This document shows, one piece after another, positions 23,288-35,308 of a DNA stretch of 64,000 nt. The position numbers were made by a program, and so were the translations under genes. Each line of letters opens with the position of its first letter. Within the stretch, counting starts at the first letter, position 1. The notes beneath the pieces are model-generated. The model was not told the DNA's origin, ran no database searches, and saw only the letters and a list, made by a program, of their open reading frames with translations. Source of the stretch: Erigeron canadensis (taxonomy: Eukaryota; Streptophyta; Magnoliopsida; Asterales; Asteraceae); NCBI RefSeq assembly GCF_010389155.1, contig NC_057768.1, positions 12,460,501 to 12,524,500 on the forward strand. The letters run 5' to 3'.

Positions 23288-23577
23288 GGGACGTGCCTTT
23301 GGTTCTTTGTTTGGCTTCGTTTGGCTCGTACACAACATCCAATCATTGTTTAAGTGTTCTACGACACTTATAAACCTTGATTCTATGTTCTTGTACCTGC
23401 AAAACAATATATAACACACAAACACTATACAAAACACAAACAGATATAATATTGAAGTTCAAACGTAATCATTAAATATCAACACAAGTTCTTATTCAAA
23501 TGATTACAAACATAGTTCCTAAACATTAACGATAATCAAATCTATGTTGTGATTGTCACAACAAATCTGCATCTACA

Positions 23578-23590
23578 GACTCCCCTTGAC
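23578..23590 (-). other. Polypurine tract of Copia-4
   Basis: Minus strand GTCAAGGGGAGTC abuts the LTR start TGTAGATGC. Confidence 0.8.
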
Positions 23591-23636
23591 GATTTCAACT
23601 AGATCTCTTTAAAGTCTTCGAACTTGAAATTTAAAG

Positions 23637-24374
23637 CTATCCATTAAACAAAAGTCTTGTGCTATTTGCATAAATTCTCTCTTGTAAACAATGTGCGAGA
23701 ATGTTGCGATAGCGCCTTTCTTCAACTCTCCAAAATCTCACTGCTGAGCAAGGTGTGTTCAAAAGTCTTCTTTGATCACCTCTTGACAAATTGACAACCT
23801 GCATTGGATCATACATGCGTAGCAACATCCGTTCCTTTGAATTATCAACAAAGATTTGTGCTTCGCCTGACTTGATATCTATCTGCCAAAATGTCATCGT
23901 CGTCAACATATCTTGATCCCATCTGATAGTAGGAACCTTCTTAACACATTTAATCCTTCGCTGTTCAAAACGAAATGTGCCATCTTGATTCTTAATCTTC
24001 TTCAAAGGTGTTGGCTTAATCAACGTCTCTTCTGGCTTTAGACCTCTATCACTAAAATTTCTAATTCTTTCATCTCTGAATCTATTCCAGTAGAAATCTG
24101 CAAGTCCATTGCTCTGAAGATTAACGAACCATCGTCTTCCCAAATCTATCATATCAGAATCACTGAGAGAGTGGAAGTGTCTTTGACTCATCTACATGTA
24201 CTGGCATCCGTCCTTTCTCTTGATAATAAACAATTTGATTATGTGATCATAGAACCAACTTTGTATCACTGAGAAGTACTTGGGTGCATCCTTGTCTGAG
24301 ATAAACTCCCAATACATTGATGGTTTCAAACAATTCACATATACAAAGATAAAGAACATAAATTCATAAGTCAA
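23637..24374 (-). pseudogene. Copia-4 post-pol ORF, C-terminal domain
   Basis: Two in-frame segments joined by one TAG at 24189-24191: MYWEFISDKDAPKYFSVIQ... then MSQRHFHSLSDSDMIDLGRR... to LQERIYANSTRLLFNG. The second part is rich in aromatic and basic residues and ends 47 bp before the PPT. It lies in a different frame from the middle segment (24580-26905), so either a frameshift or an intron separates them. No family is recognised. Confidence 0.55.
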
Positions 24375-24579
24375 GACATAATAAAATAGTATAAATACAT
24401 AAAAGAAATTAAAATAAATAATACTATATCATAAATATAATGCAACAATTACATTAATATTTATCTTATAATCTTTATCTATTTTAACTTACAACAATAA
24501 TATTATATCATAAATATAATGTAACAAATACTTTCATATTTATCTTATAATAATTACAAAATCATTATCACTAAGGTTC
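24375..24579 (-). other. AT-rich gap inside the Copia-4 post-pol ORF
   Basis: About 200 bp, very AT-rich, with no coding signal. A 50-60-bp motif (TATCATAAATATAATG-type) appears twice, near 24423 and 24507. It may be an intron or decayed spacer. Confidence 0.35.
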
Positions 24580-26905
24580 ATAATCCGAATCTGACTCTGA
24601 CCCTAACGATGTATGGGTTAACCCTGACCGTTCTTTCATTTGATCCCTAAGTGATCCTGGATCATAATAATCATCATAATCCATAATCTCTACTCTAGCT
24701 CTCATATGAGCTTGTAGATCATAACCCAATCTCTTTTATAGTCTATGCACAATTAAAGGGTGCAAATCTGACTCTGTAGAGGCATTGGTAGTAGAATCAG
24801 TCTTAGTTGACTCACTATCCTAAGTAGATTTTCCTTTGCTAAGATTTTCTTTTTCTATATGATTATGAGGATCATTCACTATCTTTTCTCGAATCTCCCT
24901 TTCTACTCTATTAGACTTAGATTTAGAGTTACCTGAAGTGGAATCTTCCTCATCATCATCATCTTTCGGATCATCAGGATCTGCATCTGGAAAGGCCATC
25001 ACAGCTTTACCTTTATCTTGAGTCCTAGAAGTACTAGCACCAGTTGTACCAGCAATCTCTGACTCTCTTTGTCTTGGCGACTCCCCCTGAATGTTTGCAG
25101 TCTCTGTATCCATAGCATCACCAGCATCTTCTTGATCTTGACTTCTATTCTCTGGCTCACCAACATCTGGTTGTCGTTGATTTGGATCTTGAGTTGGATC
25201 TTGATCTTCATGATCATCATCTCTTGACTTCCTTGCAAGCTCATCATCCTTACAACCACTCTTATCTCCCCCTTGAGCCAAGAATTGGTCAAGTCTAGAA
25301 CCAAGAGACTGGACAAGAGCTGTCATCAAGTCCATCTCTTCTTGATGCTTGTCAGCTTGGAGCTGTAGCTTATTCTCCAAAGCTGTGACCCTCATCTCTA
25401 ACATCTTCTTCTCTGAAAACAAACGACTCAGATGCACTTGAACAGGAGCAACTGGACGTGATGTAGAAGCAACATCAGATGTAGAATCATGGGGTGGCAT
25501 CGTAGCTTCAAATGAAAGCATACGAGCACTGAAAGTTCCTGCGGGAGGCATTTGAGGTCTTTCCAAAGGCATCCTCAAATGTCCCATAACTGTCGAAACA
25601 GGAACTGTAGGTTGAATTGGAGCTATAGGAGGTCTAATAACAACAACGGTCAGCTCTGGATTTTGACAAACTGTAGACTACGGAGCAGTAGGAATCGTAA
25701 TAGTCGTAGCCTCAGTAACAACTCTTGCTTGAGAACCATGGCCTTTGATAACAAACTTAGGTCTCGACCTCTTCTCCCGAATAACAACACCAGCAGAAGT
25801 AGGAGGCACAGAAACAGGAATCCCAGAAACTGAAGCTCTTAAAGCAGCAACTGATGGAGTAGCTTAAGATCTCTCTATTGCAGCTTGATATGCAGCATAA
25901 TCTCTATCAATTTCAGCTTGAGATCGCTGAGAAGTTTGAAGTCTCTCTACAACGGTAACTCCTTTACCTTGACCTCTTCTTCGCTTCGGTGGTCTTTCAA
26001 CCTCTTTTTCTTCTTCTTCATCTTCTGAATCTTCAACCATATTAACAGGCAATTCAGAAGGACCAATAACATCACCAACTGGAGCAGAGGTAGAATTAGA
26101 AACTCCAGTGGTTGGTGGCACAAGATTTGCAGGATCATCAATACCTCTCATAAGAGCATCCATATTTGGATCATCTTCCAGATTTCCAACAAACAAAGGA
26201 ACATCATTAAGTCCTTCAAACTGATCAGCTCGCTCTTTTTGAGGATCATCTTGAGCCTAATCATCACCAGCAACAGCAGCAGCAACGGGTTCTTCATCTT
26301 CCCAACCTTGTCTTGGTGCAACATAGTTAGGATTAATCAAATATCCTAACAATGGTGGATTATCAACATCAATCGGAACATCTCTTCCCGAAACATGCTT
26401 CATACTTTCAACAAATGCCTTATAAGTAAGACGACCTAAATTGAACGTAGGACCGTCAAATGGCAATGGCAATTCAGCTGCAAAGTGACGAAGTATTATC
26501 ATCACAAATCTTGGAAACAAAAAGAATTTCTTGTCTGTACCAAATGACCTCAACTGGTTCTCTAAGTTATCAAAAATGTACTGAGAAAAGTTGTACGGCT
26601 TGTTCAGCACCAAAGCAACCATCTGAGAAGCGTTCTGGATATTCATCTGGTCATAGTCTGTACTCCGGTGACTAATGGACCTCAACAAATAGTAAGCTAG
26701 CAACTTCCATTTGCCACGAAGATGATTCCTGGAGTATGGGTGAGTAATAGCACCAGTATAACCCATACGACGTAGAGCACCGTCACAGAATTCTTCAAGA
26801 AATTCAGTCGGACCTTGCTCCATGTCATCAACACCTAAGTGTAAAATAGTCCTCAAGTCTCCAGCTGATAACGATAAAGAACGTCCTCCAACAGTAGTGC
26901 GAATG
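24580..26905 (-). pseudogene. Copia-4 post-pol ORF, middle region
   Basis: One reading frame from the target site of the solo LTR down to SESDSDYEP near 24580, broken only by scattered single stops (for example 26257, 25864 and 24817). The first part is a folded-looking domain (RTTVGGRSLSLSAGDLRTIL, GKWKLLAYYLLRSIS, QYIFDNLENQLRSF, FFLFPRFVMIILRHF). It is followed by a very acidic stretch with PPKRRRGQGKG, a proline-rich linker, a coiled coil (EKKMLEMRVTALENKLQLQA) and a long Asp/Glu/Gln-rich tail. Basic clusters suggest a nuclear or nucleic-acid role, but that is inference. The domain resembles the start of the Copia-3 ORF (TRDGTRVFVTHSQPCTITSD). Confidence 0.7.
26901..26905. repeat. Target-site duplication GAATG of the gypsy solo LTR (left)
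   Basis: Identical to 30414-30418. The protein frame YIRTTVGG closes exactly when one copy and the LTR are removed. Confidence 0.95.
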
Positions 26906-27243
26906 TGTAACACCCCGCTAAAGCGGAATACACGGGATGCACAGATAAGCACAAGCACAAGCACGCACAGTACAATTTCGAACACAGCCAATAACATTAA
27001 AAGAGAAAAAGTTCCTAAGTTATTACAGAACATGGGATATACCCAGAATAGTCAAAATCAAGAAAGACAGATTAATTGTCTTTACAGAAACAAGTCTTGA
27101 ACTGATTTGAGCAAAAGGAAGTCTTCACAGCTACTGATCTTGTACGCACGAACCATCACCAAAGGAATGAGCTCAAAGGATGAAGAATCCTATGCTAAAG
27201 GATCTACTAGCGTAGCCTAAAAAGTATGTAAGTTCAAAGGGGT

Positions 27244-27261
27244 CAACTACGCAAGTAGTTG
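27244..27261 (-). other. Conserved LTR hairpin (gypsy solo LTR)
   Basis: CAACTAC-GCAA-GTAGTTG, a perfect 7-bp stem. In element sense it directly follows CTCAC and is followed after about 25 nt by CTTTTTAGG. Confidence 0.7.
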
Positions 27262-27685
27262 GTGAGATTCACATAAAGTACTTATTAGTTATACATAATA
27301 ATAATATGTATAATAAGAACAAGTCATAAGATCAGTACGTTTATTACAAGTACTTTGTAATAGTAAGAACAGTTTTAAGAACAAGTATGCACTTAATATG
27401 TATGTATATAATTACTGCTAACCCGGTTGGCCAAAGATGAACAATAACGAACCAGTAAGCTCACCTAATCAAGTAAGCTATATATGTGATCTAGATCAGA
27501 ACAAGTACAGATAATATGCATCCTCCTGAACTGTAGCGAATGAGGGTGGGCCTACCCTAACAGCGCTGTCCATAATTATCTACGGTTCATTCCCTGAACT
27601 GTGGGATATGAATTGATAGCAGTAAAGATAGAACATATATATAGAACGATAAGTACATAATAGAGAACAGTATACCAATATAAGT

Positions 27686-27858
27686 ATATTCAGGTCCTGC
27701 CCATTCAAGACCTAAATATACATCAGAGAGTATGTATAACAGTATTCATGCATTCAAGATCCTGCCCATTCAAGATTTAAATACACATCAGAGAATATGT
27801 ATAACAGGATTTATGTATTCAAGATCCTGCCCATTCAAGATCTAAATACACATTAGAA
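27686..27858. repeat. Short tandem repeat, about 62-bp unit, 2.7 copies
   Basis: The unit contains TCCTGCCCATTCAAGA, then TAAATACACATCAGAGA and TATGTATAACAG. Copies start near 27691, 27760 and 27826. Confidence 0.8.
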
Positions 27859-28619
27859 GATAATTCAGATTCATTTTATAAGTGTTTCGTACGATCATAA
27901 AATAGTACATAGAACAGTTCAAGAACATATATATATATACGTATATATATATAAGTACAAAATAGTTTTCATGTTTTTCAGTCCCCGATAAAGAACTTTG
28001 AACAAAATGTACGAAAAGGGGATAAGTGAACTCACAGTGATCCGATATAGTACGGTTATTGAGCCCAGAGAACAAGCACAGAGATAGATATGTTATATCT
28101 ATAGAAATCCAAGCGCGTCTTGACAGAAGCCTGAGTACACATTGTCGTACACATGATATGTACATATATTAGACTCGGTGATTAATTAATCACGAAAATG
28201 TTCTTGATGATCCGATGATTTGGTCCTTTAGAACGTTTTGGCTCTTAGAACAATTTTGAATGAACCTTAAGTACATGAACTGGGCCCGAACTGATCGTCT
28301 TTAAACTCATTCATAAGTACTTATCGTATTAATGAGTTGACCATGTCTTTAATGATGAACCTTTAGTCTTTAGAACTCAATTTAATCGATCATAGAACTC
28401 ATACTTTGATAATCAAGATAAAACATGTTTTATTTGTAGTTAATTAGGGTTTGCGCTTTGTACTTCGTCTTAGATCGAACCATGATCTAGCCTAGAGGTT
28501 AATGAATAGCCTTTAATGTGTTTAATCAAGTAGTGATGTTGTTACGAACTGATTAGATGATTAAGGATTACGTGTGGTGCGTTAAAGAACAAGTATAAGT
28601 TGGTAAATGATGAACACAA

Positions 28620-29375
28620 GATCGTCTAGGGTTTTTAAATGACAAGATCGTTTTAGGTTCCCTTCAAGATCGTCCTAGGTGACTCTCAGGATCGTCCTAA
28701 TGCTTTAATGCACAATTCGTCTTAAGTTTTATTGCAACCAGATCGTCTTATTTGGCAAAGCAGATCGTCCCAGAGTTTTAGTCAAAATAGGTCGTCTCAA
28801 GGTTCTAGCCAAACAAATTGTTTCAGAGTTCTAGCCAAACAAATCGTTTCAGAGTTCTAGTCAATTAGATCGTTCTATCCTCTCCTGTTTAGATCGTTTT
28901 AGAGTATTAGATTCCAATCGTTCTAGTTATACATATAGGCTCAAGATCGTCCCTGGTTAATGTGTGACCAAAACAAATCATCCAAGAGTTAATTATTCAA
29001 ACTAATCATTCTAGTGTCACATCATTTAGATCGTCCCTCTGGTTCATTATTTAGATCGTTTCACATTCATGGTCGCTCAAGGTCGTTCTAAGGTTCTGAG
29101 CTTTAGATCGTTTCAAGGTGTTGATCAGTTTAGGTCGTTTTGCTGCTTCCCTATTTAGATCGTTTTACTGCTTCTCCATTTAGATCGTTTTACTGCTTCT
29201 CCATTTAGGTCGTTTTACATTGCTCGCTAAAAGTGATCGTCCCTTTACATTTGTCATAAGAGATCGTTTCGTTATGAAGTAGAAAGAGATCGTTCCATCA
29301 ACAAGCAGAAAGAGATCGTTCCATCAACAAGCAGAAAGAGATCGTTCCATCAACAAGCAGGAAGAGATCGTTTCA
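28620..29375. repeat. Array of about 30 AGATCGTYYYA words
   Basis: The word (AGATCGTTTTA, AGATCGTCCTA, AGATCGTTCCA and variants) recurs roughly every 25 bp with mostly unrelated DNA between. Two parts are true tandems of 26 bp: 29140-29215 (CTGCTTCTCCATTT spacer) and 29270-29365 (CATCAACAAGCA spacer). Confidence 0.85.
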
Positions 29376-30116
29376 GAGTTCCAAACACTACCACCAATTC
29401 GACTGATTCAATTCATCATTAGATTGAGCGAAACCGATCATATGATCAGTTATCCAGACTGTGAACCAAGACCGAACCGCACTATAGCAACACAACAACG
29501 TGCTGCAGCAGTAGCAGCTCAAGAACATGAACACGAACCCAAATCAACCAAGAAATCAAGTCTAAGCGGTCTAAGTCGATCTTGGAACGAGTTAGGACGT
29601 AATATTAGTACATGTTAACATATTAACACCATTTTCTTATCACATTTTCAGATTTCAGAATCACATTAATACATGAACACTTGGTGGTTTCAAGAACAAG
29701 TTATGCTCATATATGAAAAAAAAATGGGTTTTGCAATTTAATCACGTTATGACCCAAATTTGTTCACCAAAATGATGTTAAACACATTTAGACACAAACC
29801 CATTGCTTATAAACATGATTTCTTAACAAAAATCGGACCAAATCATCAAGAACAAGAACATAAAAAAAGTACACTTTTGTTTTGATCAAATTCTCAAAAG
29901 ATGTTGTTATTACCTGTGATTTGTTGTTGGAAACGTGTTTTGATCGTCACAAGGAACCTGAAAGTACAAATGATTTCACTTAACCAACCCAAAATCAAGA
30001 TGGTGATTTTAGTGTGTGAAAATGGTGGTGGAGATGTTCCTGACTATGTGTTTTTAGAGAGAGAGTGAGAAATGGAGCTGATGAATGAATAGTGAATTTT
30101 CTCACACTACAACATT

Positions 30117-30128
30117 CTATTTATACCT
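30117..30128 (-). promoter_or_regulatory. TATA box of the gypsy solo LTR
   Basis: Minus strand GGTATAAATAGA, about 290 bp inside the LTR 5' end, followed by a CT-rich leader. Confidence 0.65.
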
Positions 30129-30413
30129 TTTCCAAATGAATGCACTAGGTATTTCCAAGGGACTATTTGTGAACATTTTGCACTAGAACACTTATGGACA
30201 CGAACATTTATGAACCGAACCTTCATATTTTATCGAATTAATTCATAATCCGTCACATAAATCAAGATTTAAGATCTAATTGACCTTCAAATAAGCACAT
30301 ATTTTGAGTCTAAAGTGCGTCAAGAACTTAAGTAGATTGGACTGTCTAGCCGTTCAGATGGCGAAAGTATGATCTAAGAACTTAATTAGAATATTCGTAA
30401 GGCGGTTGTTACA

Positions 30414-30418
30414 GAATG
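30414..30418. repeat. Target-site duplication GAATG of the gypsy solo LTR (right)
   Basis: Matches 26901-26905. Confidence 0.95.
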
Positions 30419-30645
30419 TACAAATGATCACCTATCGGCACTGCTCGGGCTGAGTTCCAAAACTACCGAATGAGACTTATCACCAACGGAGGGTTCTCAG
30501 TCAACGAAAATCGAATGCGACAACGTGCAAGAAACTGGAGAACACCGTGAAACTCTGCAGTGCACCCCATCTGCGTAATGCTAAGATCGAGTGCAGCATT
30601 GTGCTCCGTGACAAACATACGAGCATTATCACCTTGTCCCGCCAT
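30419..30645 (-). pseudogene. Copia-4 post-pol ORF, N-terminal segment
   Basis: The ATG at 30645 opens MAGQGDNARMFVTEHNAALD, followed by GVLQFLARCRIRFSLTENPPLVISLIR, a TAG at 30460-30462, then FWNSARAVPIGDHLYI. It joins RTTVGGRSLSL on the far side of the solo LTR. On the minus strand the bases just before the ATG read TTTTTGTGCAGGT, like a 3' splice acceptor. The ORF may therefore be made from a spliced transcript, as envelope genes are. That is inference. Confidence 0.7.
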
Positions 30646-31989
30646 ACCTGCACAAAAACAGACAAAAACGACAAGAAAAACATAAGTTAGAAATCAAATA
30701 TTAGTGTTTTTGGACTTCTGCTTCGTGATGACGTCATCACGAGGTCAAAACCTCTTCGTGTTACGTCAGCACGAGCCACTTATGAAACCCAGAAACACGA
30801 AGCACAAAACATCTCCATATGACAAAATAATCGATTAAAATCAATCTTTTACATCATCTTGGACTTGTTTTGCTTCAAAAATATGCCTAGAAAACAATTC
30901 AAGATCGATTTTGATGAACACGAAGTTAATGTCCTTCGTGTTCTTCATCTACTTCGTGTGAATAGTGACCGAGCCATAAATTCTTCGATTAATCTTGATT
31001 TTAAACATGTTAATATGAACTTTTGTTCGATTTAAGGTGTACAAACATCAATTAATCCAATTTTAAGTCCAATTTTAGTCTAAATCATCAAAAATCAAAG
31101 ATTCAATCCTTGGTTCGTTTGAGGTACTGTTCACGCGAAGGAAATTCGAAAATCGGGCATTATAACGACACGAAATCGTTAATTCTCATAGTCAAAACAT
31201 CAATAATCGATCATAGATCGTGAAATTACCAACAAATCTGAGTAACAAACACGAAATCTAGATGAAATTGAGCGAAATAGGGGGCGGATGAATAGTAGCA
31301 TGAAGGAGGACGAGTTAGTGTGATTTACTTAGGGTTTAATTTCGAATTAATGTAAATTAATGACGGTTAAAACCCATATTTATATCTAAGCTTGTGGGCC
31401 GGGCGAAGAAGTTACTTAGTGGGCTTCTTGCTGACGTTAGCACAAGGCATGCTGACGTCAGTACGGACGAACTTAAATAAATACTTAAAAATTAACACGA
31501 ATCGCATACTTCACCAGATTTTGTCAATTTTCCAGAAACCTTATCAAGGAAAAATTACAAAAATCCCATAAACATAAACCTGTAGATACTCGTTACCAAA
31601 AACCTGTATCTACTCGAATATGCAATCGTAAATCATCCGTACTAACTTGTCATTTAAATAATGTATAAAATAAATCGTACATTATAATCTTGACATAAAA
31701 ACGATCATTTCTTCATTGATTTTTAACACAAACAAATGCAAACTTACATTAAAACATATTTAATGCATAATGCATTACAAATACATCAAATTATCATATC
31801 TACAACCTATCACATTACATCATAGGTTGTGATCTTGATAATACAAAAATAACCTATTACTCTAAGTCTTAGGCTATTATCTTCATAATTTACATGAACA
31901 CCAATGTTTCACGTAAATAGGTTTTCCCGAAAAAGTATGATGCATTCCGCATGTAACTTGATCATGACTTAACCTGCACACTTAACAAA
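30646..31989 (-). other. Non-coding spacer of Copia-4 between pol and the post-pol ORF (part 1)
   Basis: No gene. It holds a perfect 20-bp palindrome TCGTGATGACGTCATCACGA at 30723-30742, an imperfect one at 30754-30775, and TGACG words at 31427-31470. These lie just upstream of the ORF start at 30645. The spacer continues at 38381-39949 beyond Gypsy-2. Confidence 0.6.
31985..31989. repeat. Target-site duplication ACAAA of Gypsy-2 (left)
   Basis: Matches 38376-38380. Confidence 0.9.
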
Positions 31990-33145
31990 TGATATGTCCA
32001 TTTATATGTATATTTTCATATCGTTTCTAAGTCGTTTTAAGCTTAATTATGTGCAAACGATATGTATATTCGATGCTTTGATGGTATTGTTAGTGATTTC
32101 AGGCTTAGAACAGGTACATGGGTTAGAAATAGCATTTGGAAGGTTAAAAGATGCATTAGGATGATTCTTGGACGAGTACGAGTGAAGACGAGTTGAAAAA
32201 TACAAGTTTTACGAAATCTGGAAGCATATGTGGCGCATGGATGTGGTGTGCGCTGCATAGAAAAGTGTGATTTTGGATAGGGAATTTGGCAATTGTGCCT
32301 GTGCGGCGCACAGGAGAGGCGTGCGACGCATAATTTGGCAATTATGAGTAGCTAAATAATTCGTCATCCACTGAGATGAAGTGATACATTGAATAATGGT
32401 TGCATAATCTTTTGAATTCAAGTTGATTTAATTTAACGTTGTGTCGTAATCTTAGCTTATTAATTCTTTGTTATTTAACTCTTAATTGCGGATAGTTTTT
32501 GCATGATCTCAGTGGTAACTTAGGTTGTGTAGAAGTTATTTTGATTGCTTGGTTAGAAGCAATTGTTTCTATAGTTAATAAGAGTTAACGGGTTAATGGT
32601 TGGGTACAATCAATAGACACAATTGTTATCTAAATAACCAAAACAATTAGTTGACTAGGAAAGTTATAAAAGGCGTCTTGGGGTACCGGTCTTAGTAATG
32701 GAAGTAGTTAATTAAGGGAATTGAATAAAGTAACGAACTTGACGGGTACGGGGTGAGTCTTTGTATAGTTCTCGGTTATAAATCAACATATTTGAATTGT
32801 TTCTTCAATTATATGCAACCTAAATAATGTGTATCATGGAGTCGAAGTGGATGATCTTCTCATCCTATTTGATTTAAAACAATTTTCTTTTCGATAATTT
32901 CTTAGGAATTTCTAACTCTTTCAATCAACTAACTTTTAATATAAAAACCAAGATGACGTGGTGTCTTTAAAAAACCAACTCTTTTTAACTACTTAAAACT
33001 CGCTAGCTCTTTGTAGTCCCCGTGGAACGAACCTTTACTTACTTTAATCTATATTGCATATGAACGGGTCCACTGCCCGATTGTATGTGGTATTCGATTC
33101 AGAGTATTTTTAAGGAATTTATCTTAACTAGATTTTCACACATCA
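31990..33145 (+). mobile_element. 5' LTR of Gypsy-2 (1156 bp), lacks its core promoter segment
   Basis: Relative to the 3' LTR it misses about 330 bp after CGCATAA (near 32332), replaced by the filler TTTGGCAA, which copies a word found 45 bp upstream. The missing part contains the TATA box seen at 37550 in the 3' LTR. It keeps about 210 bp (near 32415-32625) that the 3' LTR has lost. Confidence 0.9.
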
Positions 33146-33151
33146 AGTTTT

Positions 33152-33169
33152 TGGCGCCGCTGCTGGGGA
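33152..33169 (+). other. Primer binding site, tRNA-Asp type (Gypsy-2)
   Basis: TGGCGCCGCTGCTGGGGA matches the complement of the plant tRNA-Asp 3' end with two differences. It begins seven bases after the LTR. Confidence 0.85.
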
Positions 33170-33367
33170 CTAATTTAAGAGCTTAAGTTTGAGATTTCGT
33201 AGTTGATCCTTTCTTGTACTCACGTGCAAGAGAGTTACTTGCTTTCTTAGATTAGTTTTATTTTAATTTTTGTTTTTTGTTTTATTTTTGTTTAGTTTAA
33301 ATTTTCTTCCATCGGTGCTTTTCACGGGTTTGTGTTAGTGTATGTTTTACAGATTTAGTGACACCAA

Positions 33368-34760
33368 TGGCATATCAAGCTTATAAATCCGAGGAAGAAT
33401 ATCCTGACGAGCTTCGAAATTTTGAACAGTTTTCTGATGAAACTTATGAGGAAGCTTGGTTAAGGATAAAAAGATTAGTAATAAGTATTGCATGTATGGG
33501 CTTACAATTCGTCAACTAGTTTCGGTATATTGTTGTGGGTTGGAGGATGAAACAAGGGAAATACTTGGTGACAAATTCTTCTCGATGAATCCGGATGAAA
33601 TGTTTGACTATATGGAAAAATATGCTCAACCGGAAGAGGACGAAACATGGGAAGATCATCAAATGCCGCCATCTGAATCACATGAGTTATTACCCATTAG
33701 CGATGAGCATGAGGATAACGTGGATGAGGAACATGATTTTGAGACACATGAGATACCTTCCATAAGCGCTGAGGATTTTAATGACATTGTTTGTGAGGAA
33801 TATTTTACTTCACTTTCTGGTGAGGTGATTTCTATTTCTATTTGTGTTCCAGGTACTACTAACTCTGTTTTGAAGGATACAAAGGAACCGTACGAGTCGA
33901 GCAATGAGCATGGAAGTGATCGTGTTGATATGGAATTGGAAAAACAAGGTGAAGTCATTTGGGATGAAGTTGAATGGGAAGATGAACTTGATATCATATG
34001 GGGTGAAGAGATGGTGATTACTCCTACCATGGGAAACAAGCTTCTATCCACCATAAGGAATTTTTCATCCGTCATTGAAGCTAACAATGGAGATACGAGA
34101 GACGCCACTTGGGAGAAATCTAATGTCCCGCTCGAGGGTTTCTCACTTTTCAAGTTTAGACCACCCGACACTTTAAGTGTGGGGGAGTCTATGATCTCAC
34201 CAAAGAAAGCAGAAGCGAATTCCATTCTCACTCATTCAGGAATGCCAAAGCCGTTGATGTCTTTAAGGAAAATCATAGCACGAAAGAAGGAGCCAGATAA
34301 GGAAGATCATGGCACGAGTCAAGATCATTTGTCACCCAAGCATGGTTATTCAGGGAACTTTCCAACTTCTTATGCTTTAAATAGTTTTGGATGCATTGAA
34401 TTGGTTAATCTTAGGGCTAGTAGTAATTTCATGCATTATGGCTTATTCTTTAAACTAGTCCCAGACCCCTTAGCTCCCGATCTTTTTGAATGGATGGTTA
34501 TTAGTCTTGACATGAATTACTTGGAAATTTCGTGCCATAATAAAAGTTTTAAAGTTTTTTATGTTAGGATGAAAGGTTGGATTTTTAAGATGAGTTTTGA
34601 GAAGAAAACAATTGGCTTTAACATCTTAAAATGCAATTGTGACAAGGTGAAAGAAATGGTTTGGGTAATGATTAAGATAAAATTCACATTCTATTCGCCT
34701 TATTCACGTAAACCACCCGACATTTTAAGTGTGGGGGCGTTTAAGACCCCACCATGGTAA
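33368..34760 (+). pseudogene. Gypsy-2 gag-like ORF with acidic extension
   Basis: Probable start MAYQAYKSEEEYPDELRNFE at 33368. A frameshift near 33456-33475 leads into the 434-residue frame that ends at 34760. EEAWLRIKRL...CMYGLTIRQLVSVYCCGLEDETREILG matches the C-terminal half of the retrotransposon gag domain (usual pattern EAWERFK...HG...FYNGL). A long acidic region follows (EEDETWEDHQ, SDEHEDNVDEEHDFETHE). FRPPDTLSVGE and RKPPDILSVGA are in-frame readings of a polypurine-like repeat. No CCHC knuckle or protease is visible. I infer a decayed gag; whether the extension is truly translated is open. Confidence 0.6.
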
Positions 34761-35308
34761 ATTTGGGGAATGAGTCTAGCTAACGACTCGTTAATAAATT
34801 AAGCGCTTTCGGGAGGCAACCCAAGTCTTTATTATTTTAGTTCTTTTTCTTATCTTATTTAGTTTTATTTTTGCATTTCGAATTTCTTTATATTGAAAAA
34901 TCCAAAAAAATGAAAAAGTTAAAAAATCCAAAAAAAAAATTGAAAAATAAAAAATCCAAAAAGATTTTTTTTTTAGTTTAGCTTGTTTATTTTTCGTACT
35001 TATGGTTTTTAGTTTTTCTTTTTATTTTTAGTTTAACAGTTTTTTATATCTTTTTATTTTATTTTTATTTTGTTATTTTTAATGTGTTTGTTGAGTTTGT
35101 GTTAGAGCTTTGAAGGAAGGAGATAAATGCGGTTGAGATGCAACTAGTTTATACTATTTTTTGATCAACCGAGCATTTGGAGCATGCACATTAAACCCGG
35201 GAAGTTTCACTTACTTTTACTCTTTTTATTTTCTTTTTCCTATTTCCCATAATTTTTATTAGTTCATTGTACATTGAGGGCATTGTACAATTCAAGTGTG
35301 GGGGGGAG
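34171..35308 (+). repeat. Internal polypurine-like repeats in Gypsy-2
   Basis: CTTTAAGTGTGGGGG at 34171-34185, TTTTAAGTGTGGGGG at 34723-34737 and TTCAAGTGTGGGGGGG at 35291-35306 resemble the real PPT at 37083-37099 (CTTAAGTATGGGGAG). Confidence 0.8.

Larger units (their letters stand above)
22905..23577 (-). mobile_element. 3' LTR of Copia-4 (673 bp)
   Basis: Starts TGTAGGGTCC, ends ATCTACA. The minus-strand TATA is at 23151-23160, and two TGACGTCA palindromes lie 75 and 108 bp upstream of it. A pyrimidine tract ending TTTTGCAG, GTACAAG on the minus strand (about 23393-23408) resembles a 3' splice acceptor. Confidence 0.95.
26906..30413 (-). mobile_element. Gypsy solo LTR (3508 bp)
   Basis: Starts TGTAACACCCCGCTAAAGCG, ends GGCGGTTGTTACA, with GAATG on both sides and no internal region, so it is a solo LTR left by LTR-LTR recombination. 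Minus orientation is shown by a GGTATAAATAGA box at 30117-30128 and by the CTCACCAAC hairpin order. It shares blocks with the Gypsy-3 LTR (CAGTGATCCGATA, GATCGT words, the ACCGATC...GATCAGTTA hairpin) and is a related but distinct family. No genes inside; the 64-codon ORF at 29424 is not convincing. Confidence 0.95.

Noticed and set aside
25552..25833. Arg/Asn/Ser-rich plus-strand ORF
   Set aside because: Antisense of the proline-rich linker of the Copia-4 post-pol ORF; the minus strand carries the continuous frame.
29424..29618. 64-codon plus-strand ORF with Glu/His/Ala-rich centre
   Set aside because: It lies in the GATCGT word region of a solo LTR, and the related LTR has no matching ORF.
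33659..34231. 190-codon minus-strand ORF
   Set aside because: It is a shadow of the gag-like plus-strand ORF of Gypsy-2, with Ser-rich composition produced by the acidic codons opposite.
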